DNA of 38,060 nt. Source: Haloferax marisrubri (lineage in GTDB: Archaea > Halobacteriota > Halobacteria > Halobacteriales > Haloferacaceae). Each line of letters opens with the position of its first letter. Positions within the stretch are counted from its first letter, which is position 1. The stretch covers positions 226,634 through 264,693 of the forward strand of contig NZ_LOPW02000018.1 of NCBI RefSeq assembly GCF_001469875.2, read 5' to 3'. The translations under genes and the position numbers were made by a program. Shown here in pieces: positions 29,610 to 38,060 of the stretch. A model generated the notes under the pieces. That model had not been told where the DNA came from and searched no databases. It worked only from the letters and a program-made list of their open reading frames with translations.

Positions 29610-31346
29610 ATGGAGCATCGAGTGCCCTCCGTACTGGTAGCCGCGTTGCTCGTGTCGAGTTCCATTATCGGCCTCGCCACGGCACAGCCCCCGAGACCAG
29701 GGACTGAGACAAACGGCCTCACGGAAAACGAGTCGGCAACGCTCTGGTCTCGTGATAGCGACCGCTACGTCAGCCAACAAGACTACCAGCAGCAGTACGG
29801 CGACGACCGAACGGCACTCCACCAACTCGCCAACGGGACTGATATCACGTTCACGCGCCCACCGGCAACAGCCGCGACGTGGACGCGCAACGATTTCGCG
29901 GATCTCGACGCCGGCGGACCCGACACGTCGACGTATCCGCCCCACGCATCACTCGAAGATGGGACGTTCATCGACGATGCGCACGCGACGATTTTCGCAG
30001 TCACGCCATCGACGCGCGGGCATCTCGACGCAGGTGAGACACCGCTCTATATCGCTCCCAATGGGACGGTTCGCGGGCTCGTCGACTACCACGTTCGCGT
30101 TCCAACCGGGAACGAAACGGGTAATCAAACCGTCGACTGGGCACTCGTCTCTCACGAGATTGAGAACACCCGTCTAAAAATCGATGGCATCACGGTTGCC
30201 TCGACTGCTGGCACTCACACGCCAGAATTACAGTATCAGACTACTCACTCGTGGGGTGCGAATCTTACGCTCGAAGCGACCATCTCTGTTCGCCTCAAGA
30301 AGACCGTTGAGACAACGGTTGGTGGCGAATCTAAGACGACAGTCAACTACCGGACCGAGACACGAACCGTCTCAGATACACTCGATACCGAGATTTACGA
30401 CCTCGCGGCGTACCCCTACTACGCGCAGTACCCGAACGGGGATACTGGCGTCGCGATTTTCCAGTCCCGCCCGTGGCAGGGCTATACGCTCACCGACGAT
30501 GAGACCTCCAGAGTCCGTGGTGTGTGGCGGTTCTACACCGCTCGCAACACGAACTGGGACACACTCGTCACATCGACCGGGACGTCGACAACTACGGAAC
30601 AGTCGGATGCGATTCCCGTCCGAGTTCACGCGTATCCCTCGCAGATCGGGCCGCGAGCAGAGCCGGTTCGCGATGGCCCGGATATCATCGACACGTGGGG
30701 GACTGACCGGGCGTCACCCCGTGAGACGATCGGCGAGAACGTGACCGTTGAGGTCGTCAACGAGTCGTACACGCCTACCTACGGATTGGCCGTCCGCGCA
30801 GAGACCGTCGACCGGGAGGCGCTTCGGGTAGGCGGGATCGTTCGCGGCGTGAATGCCACGATTGTCGACCCCCAAGTCGGGTCGGCGCGACAGCTTCGTG
30901 AGAGTAACCTCTCTGTTGAGCTCGTTTCGCAGACGACGTCGAACGCGACGCTCCGAGTCGAGTTGCGCGATAACCAGACGGGTGCACCGATCGCATCGAA
31001 TGGGAGTGACCGACAGTACTCGATTGGCGGGTCGTCACACAGCGGCTACATCACGGTGGGTGACCAGCGCGTTGAGACCAACGAGAGTGGCATCGCGATC
31101 GTCACGCTGGACGAACCGGGGATCTACACCGCCCGCTACCACCCCGGCACGTGGCTTGGCCACGACCCGGCGTATGTGGGTGATACGGCCTCTGTTCGCT
31201 GGCATCCACTCGGGACTCTCGAGGGCTGGGTTGCGTTTGTGTTCGAGGTCGGCTGGCAGGCGATCCCGTTCGTCGTGACGTTCTACGCCGGTCGCCGACT
31301 CCTCCGCATGTTTGGACCGACAGATAGCGACTACCGAAACCAATGA
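29610..31346 (+). CDS. Large secreted, membrane-anchored surface protein of the transfer operon
   Basis: This is a 578-residue protein. A Sec signal peptide (VPSVLVAALLVSSSIIGLAT) is followed by a long extracellular beta-rich region with many NxS/T sequons, including an Ig-like part (about 440-530: NLSVELVSQTTSNATLRVEL, ETNESGIAIVTLDEPGIYTA). One membrane segment lies near the C-terminus (about 543-562) with a short basic tail (GRRLLRMFG). No known family is recognised. It may shape the pilus outlet or contact the recipient cell surface. Starts 30 nt after the pilin-like gene and overlaps the next gene by ATGA. Confidence 0.65.
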   Translation: MEHRVPSVLVAALLVSSSIIGLATAQPPRPGTETNGLTENESATLWSRDSDRYVSQQDYQQQYGDDRTALHQLANGTDITFTRPPATAATWTRNDFADLDAGGPDTSTYPPHASLEDGTFIDDAHATIFAVTPSTRGHLDAGETPLYIAPNGTVRGLVDYHVRVPTGNETGNQTVDWALVSHEIENTRLKIDGITVASTAGTHTPELQYQTTHSWGANLTLEATISVRLKKTVETTVGGESKTTVNYRTETRTVSDTLDTEIYDLAAYPYYAQYPNGDTGVAIFQSRPWQGYTLTDDETSRVRGVWRFYTARNTNWDTLVTSTGTSTTTEQSDAIPVRVHAYPSQIGPRAEPVRDGPDIIDTWGTDRASPRETIGENVTVEVVNESYTPTYGLAVRAETVDREALRVGGIVRGVNATIVDPQVGSARQLRESNLSVELVSQTTSNATLRVELRDNQTGAPIASNGSDRQYSIGGSSHSGYITVGDQRVETNESGIAIVTLDEPGIYTARYHPGTWLGHDPAYVGDTASVRWHPLGTLEGWVAFVFEVGWQAIPFVVTFYAGRRLLRMFGPTDSDYRNQ

Positions 31347-32185
31347 TTCCAACCGATTCACCGATTGATAGACGTACCGTCCTCCGAACCGTTGGCGGGG
31401 CCGCCCTCGCCAGCGTTGCCGGCTGCCTCGATGGTAGCCGTAACTCGGGCACAACGACGCCCGACCAGACATCGGCGACGACCGAGCGTGCTGGTCCCCT
31501 CTCACGCATCGCTGTTGAGGGGCAAGCCATCGTTGTGGAAGTTGATGCTGACGCACCCGTCGAACAGGTGAACCTCATTCAACCAAATGGGGAACTCTTC
31601 GGGAAACGTGGGCTTGCCGCCGGCGCACGACAGGTTTCGTTCGAAATCGGGACTGCCTACGAGCCCGGAGAGTTTCGTGTCGTCGCGTTGGATGGTGACG
31701 AAACTGTTGCTGAGGGTTCTCTCGAGATTAGCCCTCAGATTGAGATTCAGGACGTTGGGCTGTTTCGAAATGTCCCGGATAAGCCGTGGGACGAGGTCTA
31801 TGGAGATACTGAGACAGACCGTCTCAAAAACGGTGAAGCAGTAGTCACCGTGGAGAATCATGGAACAGGTCCTGACGCAGTTGTTGAATTGATATTTGCT
31901 GAAGACGTTCCAAATCCTATTTCGGACCCTCGTGGGAGTGGAATGTACGAAACTGAACAAGTCGTTGTTGCGCCGGGAGAGACAGTTGACCTGTTCAGTA
32001 ACTCATTCCCATTCGGTTCAGAATCAGAGAAAGGCATGGGTTGTTCCTCTGAGGGGAACTCTGGACAATTTAGAACCATTATTGAGACCCGAGTTAATGC
32101 AGATCAAGTCTCGAAGTCGTTCGATGTGACGTACTCTGGGTCCAGCAGTATGAGTGAGTGTGAGGTCACTATCACGGAGGCCTGA
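31343..32185 (+). CDS. Tat-exported lipoprotein of the transfer operon
   Basis: This 280-residue protein has a twin-arginine signal RRTVLRTVGGAALASVAGC with a lipobox VAGC (Cys about 28). A Thr-rich linker and beta-strand-rich domains follow (SRIAVEGQAIVVEVDADAPV, then a second domain with HGTGPDAVVELIF and a possible disulphide, MGCSSEGN / SMSECEV). No family is recognised beyond the general haloarchaeal lipoprotein type. Overlap with the gene before and a 3-nt gap to the gene after tie it to the operon. Confidence 0.7.
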   Translation: MIPTDSPIDRRTVLRTVGGAALASVAGCLDGSRNSGTTTPDQTSATTERAGPLSRIAVEGQAIVVEVDADAPVEQVNLIQPNGELFGKRGLAAGARQVSFEIGTAYEPGEFRVVALDGDETVAEGSLEISPQIEIQDVGLFRNVPDKPWDEVYGDTETDRLKNGEAVVTVENHGTGPDAVVELIFAEDVPNPISDPRGSGMYETEQVVVAPGETVDLFSNSFPFGSESEKGMGCSSEGNSGQFRTIIETRVNADQVSKSFDVTYSGSSSMSECEVTITEA

Positions 32186-32188
32186 CCA

Positions 32189-33250
32189 ATGGTTGACTTA
32201 ATCGATGTCGTACTAGAAGGGTTCAAAGACATCGTTGAGTGGATTATCTCTTCGTTCATGGAGGGTCTGCGGTCTGGATACCGAACGTTGTCTGAGGGCA
32301 TGTTTGGAACCCCGACGCCTCAGACCGATGGTGTGTTCATCTTTGGTGATCCAACCAATACGCCCTGGCCAGCGATTCACGATGGACTCATTGGTGGCGA
32401 AATAACGCTCATTGCACTCTTATTGCTCATAATGAGTGTCCAGGGGCGTCATACGATCCGAATATTCAATATCGGTAGTGCATACGAAGCACGAAAAACC
32501 AAGAAAACTGCCTGGATCGGTGCCGTCTTGATTATCTCTTGGTACTGGATTAGTACCCTCTCACTATTCCTTATTGATGGATTCACCATCGCTCTACTGC
32601 CGGATGTCTCTTCAGTATCCACGGCGATGCTGCGCTTTCTAGGGGGTTCCATCACCAACCCGAGCTTAGGCCTGTTGTTCGCTTTTCTGGGTGGTGTTTC
32701 TATGTGGGCCCTGGAAGCGGTGTTCTACATTCGGACAATTCTCCTCTTCGTCTATCTGTATGGGATGCCGATCGCATTCGCTCTCACCTACGGAAACATC
32801 CCAGTTGTCTCGGATGTTGCAATGGGATTCGCTAAACGCTTCGTCCCGTTGGCTGTTCTTCCACTTCCAGCTGCAATAATCTTCAAGGGATACGACCTCT
32901 TGTACGTTGGAGCGTCGCTAACACCTGATTCAGCGTTTCTCAGCTATCTCGTCTCTGTATCTCTTCCACTCATCTCACTCTATGTGACGTGGAAGACGTT
33001 CACGTACGCGACACCCCTCACCGCGAAGGTGATTGGTGGTGCAACGCGAGGCGCAGCCCTCGTCGGCGGCGTCGCAGCCGGTGCGTATGTCGGTGGTGCT
33101 GGCGTCGCGACAACCGCCGCCCGGTGGGGGCCGAAAGCCGCCGCCGGTCAAGCCCTCGCCCAGCGAGCAGCCGCACAGCGTGACTCGACTGATGACAGCG
33201 ACGGACTGCCATCGTACCGGCGGACCGAAAACGAACCTCGAACCCGCTAA
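32189..33250 (+). CDS. VirB6/TrbL-like polytopic membrane protein
   Basis: This 353-residue protein has five to seven predicted membrane segments (for example ITLIALLLLIMSVQG, AWIGAVLIISWYWISTLSLF, LGLLFAFLGGVSMWALEAVF, ILLFVYLYGMPIAFALTYG, FLSYLVSVSLPLISLYVTW). These are followed by a Gly/Ala-rich part (GGATRGAALVGGVAAGAYVG) and a polar tail. VirB6/TrbL proteins form the inner-membrane channel of type IV secretion systems and share this plan. It is called on topology plus position just before the VirB3/VirB4-like genes. Confidence 0.6.
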   Translation: MVDLIDVVLEGFKDIVEWIISSFMEGLRSGYRTLSEGMFGTPTPQTDGVFIFGDPTNTPWPAIHDGLIGGEITLIALLLLIMSVQGRHTIRIFNIGSAYEARKTKKTAWIGAVLIISWYWISTLSLFLIDGFTIALLPDVSSVSTAMLRFLGGSITNPSLGLLFAFLGGVSMWALEAVFYIRTILLFVYLYGMPIAFALTYGNIPVVSDVAMGFAKRFVPLAVLPLPAAIIFKGYDLLYVGASLTPDSAFLSYLVSVSLPLISLYVTWKTFTYATPLTAKVIGGATRGAALVGGVAAGAYVGGAGVATTAARWGPKAAAGQALAQRAAAQRDSTDDSDGLPSYRRTENEPRTR

Positions 33251-33252
33251 CT

Positions 33253-34374
33253 ATGTCGACAGATCAAGACACAGCCGCTCGGCGCATCATGGACCAGTTC
33301 GGCGAAGCGAGTCGCATCCCCTACCTCAACATCGAAGAGGGTGACGTCGGCATCCTCATCGCTCTCCCCATCTGTGGATTGCTCCTCGCCGGCCTCACGG
33401 GCATTGAATCACTCGCCGTCCCGCTTATCGCAAGCGGCCTCGGGATGGGCGCAGCCATCGTCTACGTCACCCCCGACCATCTGAACGCGTGGACCTGGAC
33501 GAAAGACGTCTATCGCTACGCCAAACGGCCCCGCATCACGTTGAGCGCGCCAGCCCAGCCAGACAGCCAGACGAACGAGACCGTGCGCAACGAGGGCGGA
33601 CTCGCGAACTACACGCCATTCACGCCGGACGAGCGAACCCAAGACCTGACGAATATCGAGCGAGCGTGGCCCGGCGCCGGCGCGATTCAGCGGACCGACG
33701 GCGCGATGGAGGCGTTCATCGAAATCGACCCGGGGAACATGGACTTCGCGATGGCCGACGACTGGGCCCAACTCCAGGATGCCGGCGCCGAGTTCGCCAA
33801 CAAAGAACTCGACTCGAAGCTCAAATTCCACGCAACAACCCGGTCATTCCCGGTCGAACAGATCACCGAGACAATCGAGGAGCGACTCACCGACGAAGAC
33901 GTCACACAGAACCCGATCTTCCGTGAACTCCTCGAGGAGTATCGGGAGACGCGGCCCAAAGAGATGCGTGATCGCGGCATTCAGCAGGTTCGGTACTACA
34001 TCGGCGTGGAAGTCTCGCCACTCGAAGTCTACGACCGATACCGTGACGAGGGAACGCCGGCTGAAAAGCTGACGCAGTTCCCCGTGATTGGCATTCTGTT
34101 CAACCCGTTCGTCACACGACGAGAAGATCTCTCTGACGTCGAACGCCGCGCCCAGATGTTCGAAAAGCTCGATGACCGGATCACAGACGTCCGTTCCGAG
34201 TTCATCCAGCAGGCCTCCGGCTGGTCTGCCCGCCGACTCAGCACGGTCGAGTTGTTCGTTTTGAACATGGACTTCTGGAACGGCGAGGAACACGATTTTG
34301 AGACCGAAGCAGACGTGATTCGCGAACAGCCGATTCTCAGTCGCTCACGCCGGGAGGAGGCGTTCGATGTGTAA
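33253..34374 (+). CDS. VirB3/PrgI-like membrane part joined to a VirB4 N-terminal-like domain
   Basis: This is a 373-residue protein. Two adjacent membrane segments near the start (DVGILIALPICGLLLAGLTG and LAVPLIASGLGMGAAIVYV) are followed by WTWTKDVYRYAKRPR, as in VirB3/PrgI proteins. The soluble remainder (about 120-360) resembles the N-terminal domain of VirB4/TraC ATPases (GAMEAFIEIDPGNMDFAMAD, KLKFHATTRSFPVEQITETI, GIQQVRYYIGVEVSP). No Walker motifs are present. The ATPase proper is the next gene, which overlaps by 8 nt, so the canonical VirB3-VirB4 pair appears to be split at a different place here. Confidence 0.6.
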   Translation: MSTDQDTAARRIMDQFGEASRIPYLNIEEGDVGILIALPICGLLLAGLTGIESLAVPLIASGLGMGAAIVYVTPDHLNAWTWTKDVYRYAKRPRITLSAPAQPDSQTNETVRNEGGLANYTPFTPDERTQDLTNIERAWPGAGAIQRTDGAMEAFIEIDPGNMDFAMADDWAQLQDAGAEFANKELDSKLKFHATTRSFPVEQITETIEERLTDEDVTQNPIFRELLEEYRETRPKEMRDRGIQQVRYYIGVEVSPLEVYDRYRDEGTPAEKLTQFPVIGILFNPFVTRREDLSDVERRAQMFEKLDDRITDVRSEFIQQASGWSARRLSTVELFVLNMDFWNGEEHDFETEADVIREQPILSRSRREEAFDV

Positions 34375-36571
34375 CCTCCCGTTGCAGTCGAGTCGTGATA
34401 TTCTCACGCAGCTCACCCAGTGGGCCCAACAGCCGACATCCCCCGAAGGTGCAGCGCTCTATCTGGGGACCATCATGCTCCTCGGCGTCGGCGGGACAGC
34501 CCTCTGGCAGCGGTACCGCACCGACGACGAGCCGGAAGTCGACTTTTCGGATGTCCTCGACGAGGAAACGCTTGAAGCCGGCGAGGCAGAAGGCCAACTT
34601 CTCGACGATATCTCGGAGTCACACAAGACGGCGACAGCACCAGCAGCGATTGAATGGGAGACGCGAGCTGCCCGTGTCGGTGAGCAATGGACGACGACGC
34701 TATACATCGCTGACTACGCCGACTACCCGAATGACGGCTACTTGAGTGACCTCTTCGAGTTGACCGACGTCGAGTTCGACCTGACGGCGCACATCACGCC
34801 GAAGAACCAGCAACGCGCACGAAACGAACTACAGGACATCGCGGACGACCTGCAGGTCGACGCTGATTTAGAACAGAGCGTCCGGAGTGAGTACCTCCAA
34901 GAGCGAGCCAACGAGGCAGCGGCGACGTACAAGGCCGTCGAGAGCGGCGCGAGTGTGTTCGACCAAGGGCTATTCGTCACCGTCCGCGCCGACGACACGG
35001 ACAACCTCCGAGACGCTGTCAGAGCAGTCAAAAGTGCGCTCCGTGACGAACCGGCGAACCTCACGCCGAAGACGGCTATCTGCCGGCAGGACCTCGCACT
35101 CCAGTCCGCCGCCCCAATCGGCGACAACGTGTTCGGTCGGGAGTCGATTGCCCTCGGCGGCGCTGTTGGGTCCCTCTTAGCGTCGCCACACAACGCGACG
35201 ATTCTCGAAGAAGGGGGCGTTGAGTTCGGGATTCACAAGGACAACCAGAGTCCGGTCGTCATCGACCCGTTCGCCCGCGATAACGGCTATGCGATGTTTA
35301 CGGTGGGAGACACGGGCTCTGGCAAATCGTTCGGTGCGAAAGAGAACTTCATCCGGTCGATCGAACAGAGCAAGGACCGCATCGGGATCATTCTCGAACC
35401 GCTCAACAACTGGACGGGCGTCTCCGAAGCGCTCGATGCCAAGCGAATTACCGTCGGTGGGACGCTCGGACTAAACCCGCTCGAAATCCGCCAGACGCCC
35501 GAACACGTCCAACGGGCAATGGGTGAAGACGCGAGTCCGTTCAACGAGAAACTCGACGACGCGATGAGCTTCCTGACGAATTTCTTCGCCCTCCGTGGCA
35601 TCTCACTCGGCGACCGCCGAACGACACTCGAACTCGGCCTCAGACAGGCCTACGAGCGTCATGGCATTACTGATGATATCACGACACACGGCAACCCGAG
35701 CCCGACGATTCGAGACATGTTGGACGTCTTTGAAGAAATGGTCGACGACCCCGAATCGTTCGTCGTCCGGTCGGATGCGGAAGCCGAGAAACTTAGCGAC
35801 GATGCAACATGGTTGATCGACCAACTGCGGCCCTTCGAAGAAGCGGGCCGCTACGCGAACCTCGGGAAGGAATCGGAGTTCGACATCCGTGACGAGAAAG
35901 TCATCTATCTCGACCTCGCCCAGCAAGAAGGCAGCGTCGACAGCAGTACGGCGCTGACGATGCAGTTGCTCATCTCGCTCGTCTACGAGCGAGCGAAAGA
36001 GACGGACAAAGAGGTCGTGTTTGTCATCGACGAAGCGCGGTACATCATGCAGGACGCCGCGAGTCTGGCGTTCCTCGAAACGGTGTTCCGACACCATCGC
36101 CACCACGACCTCTCGATTCGCCTCGTTACCCAGACCGTCGACGAGTTCTTCGAGCACGCTGAAAGTGAGGCTATCCTTGACCAGTGTGCCGTCAAGCAGT
36201 TCCATCGCTTGGATGGGATGGACGCGGAATGGGCCGACGAGTTCGGCCTGAATCACGCCCAGATGCGGTACGTACAGGACGCGGTTCCCGGGAACGAAGA
36301 CGCTGGTTTTTCAGAAGCCTTGGTTGGCGTCGACGGCGAGTGGCGCGGTATTAGAGTCGAAGCAATGCCCAAGGAAACGGAAGTCATCGACTTCGACCCG
36401 ACCGAGCAACGGCGGGCGTCGCTCCCCGGGGCTGGTGAGACAGCGGTCTCTACGGATATTGAGGCCTTTCGGACGGAGTTAGCGCAGCAAGCAAACGGAG
36501 AGTTACAAGACATGCAGACTGATTCAACAGCAACTGACACCGGCCAGCTTGGAGGTACCGACGATGCCTAA
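34367..36571 (+). CDS. VirB4/TraC-like ATPase of the transfer system
   Basis: This 734-residue P-loop ATPase powers assembly of, or transport through, a conjugative channel. A single N-terminal membrane segment (about 25-44, ALYLGTIMLLGVGGTALWQR) is followed by an acidic linker and a mixed domain. The HerA/VirB4 motor contains Walker A GDTGSGKS (314-321) and EPLNNWTGVSEAL. The Walker B strand VVFVIDEARYIM (Asp555-Glu556) and SIRLVTQTVDEFFE follow, and the motor ends near FHRLDGMDAEWADEFGL. A GGAGGAGG-type sequence precedes the ATG inside the upstream gene's end. It overlaps the next gene by 8 nt as well. Confidence 0.85.
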   Translation: MCNLPLQSSRDILTQLTQWAQQPTSPEGAALYLGTIMLLGVGGTALWQRYRTDDEPEVDFSDVLDEETLEAGEAEGQLLDDISESHKTATAPAAIEWETRAARVGEQWTTTLYIADYADYPNDGYLSDLFELTDVEFDLTAHITPKNQQRARNELQDIADDLQVDADLEQSVRSEYLQERANEAAATYKAVESGASVFDQGLFVTVRADDTDNLRDAVRAVKSALRDEPANLTPKTAICRQDLALQSAAPIGDNVFGRESIALGGAVGSLLASPHNATILEEGGVEFGIHKDNQSPVVIDPFARDNGYAMFTVGDTGSGKSFGAKENFIRSIEQSKDRIGIILEPLNNWTGVSEALDAKRITVGGTLGLNPLEIRQTPEHVQRAMGEDASPFNEKLDDAMSFLTNFFALRGISLGDRRTTLELGLRQAYERHGITDDITTHGNPSPTIRDMLDVFEEMVDDPESFVVRSDAEAEKLSDDATWLIDQLRPFEEAGRYANLGKESEFDIRDEKVIYLDLAQQEGSVDSSTALTMQLLISLVYERAKETDKEVVFVIDEARYIMQDAASLAFLETVFRHHRHHDLSIRLVTQTVDEFFEHAESEAILDQCAVKQFHRLDGMDAEWADEFGLNHAQMRYVQDAVPGNEDAGFSEALVGVDGEWRGIRVEAMPKETEVIDFDPTEQRRASLPGAGETAVSTDIEAFRTELAQQANGELQDMQTDSTATDTGQLGGTDDA

Positions 36572-38060
36572 GCGTGAGTATCTTCGCGTGACGCCGACCT
36601 CGGAGGAACTCACAGCCCGCGGCATCCCGCAGACCCTTGAGAGTCTCCACAAACTGACCCCTGACAGTTCGGGCCTGCGGTCGAAACTCAACCCGTTTAC
36701 ATCCGCGACCCCACCGCGCTTTGAGTTCCTTGCGCTTAGCACGGGGCAAGACGCGCCAGTTGAGTTCTACTATGGTGCTGACGACTATCTTGGGACACTC
36801 GAAGAGCGGCTTCGGTCGATCTATCCGAAGACGTTCGACATCGAGCGTGTCGAGGAGGACGTCGCGTCGAAGTTGATTCACCCAGTTGCCTTGTCTCACG
36901 AGGAGTTCGTTGAGCGCTACCAGCAGGGTGACCTCCAGTACGAGTTCACCGACGACGAGCAGTATTCGGCTGCAGACGCCGACGCGGACGTGACGCCTGA
37001 CGGTGGCGGAAGCGTCGTACACGAGTCTGAGGGCTCACCGACGGACGTTGCCGACGAGGTTGGCGGCAGAACGGCGGACGGACTGGTGTCGATTGGAGAG
37101 ACAGTTGTCGAACTTGAAACGACTGACTCCCTCGCTGACGAGGTTCCACCCACGTCGGTCGAGAAGCCGACAGTAGCCGCAGACGGGACGATTCTCGCCC
37201 GCCCCGCGGCCGACACCGTCTCACCACGGGGCGTGCGGTGGTGTGGGTCGGCAGTTCGGAAACAAGACTGGATGTCGTCGTTGACACCGCTGACGGCGAC
37301 GCCCGACGAGAGCACGCTGCCGGCGGTCGACGAACCGGGAGCTGTGCTTGCGTCGCTGATCGACCATCTAAACGATGCACGCGAACCGCTCGCGTTCCAA
37401 GTCGTGTTTCAGCGCCGGGAGAGCTGGCAAGCGGATGCGGAACTCCGCAAAGAGGACTTGAATGATGGACGGGATACGCTGTCGCAGAAAATCCTTGGCG
37501 ACCTGCTTGACCCCGAACTAGAGTACGAACGTCGAACCCGTGATGAATTGAGTGACATCGTCGTCAAGCGACTTGACGCGATTGATGCGGTCAATCCCAA
37601 GCGCTCGTACACGACGAATATCCGGGCAATTGGCGTACCAACGAGTGAGGCCGGTCGCGACGCCCTTGATGACCGCCTGTCGTCACTTGCGCCGGTGTTC
37701 GACCCACTCGACGGCCCGTTCTACGAGATCGAAGCGACGCGACTTCGAGACCGTGGCTTCCGACAATCGAAGAAAGAACAGCATGCACGAGCAGCGCTCA
37801 ATCGACTCCTTTCGCGGGAGGTAACGACTGGACGTGGTAAGACCCGGCCGGAGTTGGTTCTCTGTGGGGCCGAGCTTGCGAACTTCATTTTAGTACCATC
37901 GTCGGACCAACTGACGGTCGAAGGAACGCGAGGGACGCGTGCTGAACAGCAGAGTCGTGATCCGCTTCCGTGGCCCAATCCTGACTTAGTCCAGCAGTTC
38001 CGGGAAGGAATGGCCATCGGGTATGCACTCGATGAAAACGGCTCGCCGCAACAGCGTCCG
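36564..38060 (+). CDS. Large transfer protein, N-terminal 499 residues (partial; possible coupling ATPase)
   Basis: The frame from the ATG at 36564 runs 499 codons to the window edge with no stop. A strong ribosome site GGAGGT lies 7 nt upstream, inside the VirB4-like gene. The visible part starts MPKREYLRVTPTSEELTARG, has an acidic, low-complexity linker at about 130-200 (DADADVTPDGGGSVVHESEG), and then a mixed alpha/beta domain (RRESWQADAELRKEDLNDGR, TNIRAIGVPTSEAGRDALDD). No Walker motif is reached. Its place after VirB4 and its size suggest a TraG/TraD/VirD4-like or HerA-like ATPase whose motor lies beyond the edge, which is inference. Confidence 0.6.
   Translation, partial: MPKREYLRVTPTSEELTARGIPQTLESLHKLTPDSSGLRSKLNPFTSATPPRFEFLALSTGQDAPVEFYYGADDYLGTLEERLRSIYPKTFDIERVEEDVASKLIHPVALSHEEFVERYQQGDLQYEFTDDEQYSAADADADVTPDGGGSVVHESEGSPTDVADEVGGRTADGLVSIGETVVELETTDSLADEVPPTSVEKPTVAADGTILARPAADTVSPRGVRWCGSAVRKQDWMSSLTPLTATPDESTLPAVDEPGAVLASLIDHLNDAREPLAFQVVFQRRESWQADAELRKEDLNDGRDTLSQKILGDLLDPELEYERRTRDELSDIVVKRLDAIDAVNPKRSYTTNIRAIGVPTSEAGRDALDDRLSSLAPVFDPLDGPFYEIEATRLRDRGFRQSKKEQHARAALNRLLSREVTTGRGKTRPELVLCGAELANFILVPSSDQLTVEGTRGTRAEQQSRDPLPWPNPDLVQQFREGMAIGYALDENGSPQQRP

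Noticed and set aside
28926-29945. 339-codon open frame on the minus strand
   Set aside because: Antisense to three well-supported operon genes, rich in Arg and Cys, no family resemblance. A typical product of high-GC codon bias.
35603-36256. 217-codon open frame on the minus strand
   Set aside because: Lies fully within the VirB4-like motor domain in antisense and has no motifs.

Overview
The window is haloarchaeal (class Halobacteria; genus not resolvable from this sequence alone). The evidence is acidic proteins, genes with TATA-like boxes about 25 nt upstream of leaderless starts, Tat/lipobox lipoproteins, an Orc1/Cdc6 gene beside origin-box repeats, and several haloarchaea-typical small families. 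No rRNA, tRNA or CRISPR array was seen.

Region 1 (1-13.7 kb) is catabolic. It holds a partial IclR regulator divergent from a type III CoA-transferase, a GH88-like unsaturated glucuronyl hydrolase, an aldose-epimerase-like DUF4432 protein, and a complete sugar ABC importer (Tat lipoprotein, two permeases, ATPase). These are followed by an enoyl-CoA hydratase, an acyl-CoA synthetase, an SDR protein with altered catalytic residues, and a KDPG-type aldolase. The GH88, importer and aldolase genes suggest uptake and breakdown of (unsaturated) uronides. The CoA genes suggest activation and beta-oxidation-like processing of an organic acid. Between the SDR and aldolase genes lies a graveyard: an IS6 fragment, an unidentified broken gene and an SMP-30/gluconolactonase tail.

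Region 2 (13.8-23.5 kb) is a mobile/defence segment. A decayed IS6 element is followed by a tyrosine recombinase. Next come an AT-rich VRR-NUC nuclease-like gene and an HFX_2341-type regulator (CARF-like sensor plus winged helix). Divergent from these is a three-gene operon: a TGT-like TIM-barrel protein, a CD-NTase (CBASS cyclase) and a 2TM SLATT effector. This looks like an archaeal type IV-like CBASS system and is the most interesting item in the window. Behind it are a frameshifted ADP-ribosylglycohydrolase tail and two small modules that each contain a related TumE-like protein.

Region 3 (23.6-27.7 kb) is a replicon core. A cluster of TTAGGTACCTAA-like repeats precedes parA and an acidic partner gene. 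A roughly 0.9 kb origin follows, with eight origin-recognition-box-like repeats (one inverted, seven direct) flanking an AT-rich stretch, and then orc1/cdc6.

Region 4 (27.7-38.06 kb) begins with an HTH/MazF-type toxin-antitoxin pair. It continues with a long, tightly packed operon resembling a conjugative type IV secretion system: small 2TM pilin-like protein, large surface protein, Tat lipoprotein, VirB6-like membrane protein, VirB3/VirB4-N-like protein, VirB4-like ATPase, and the start of a large protein that runs off the window. Regions 2-4 together read as an integrative or conjugative plasmid carrying a defence cargo.
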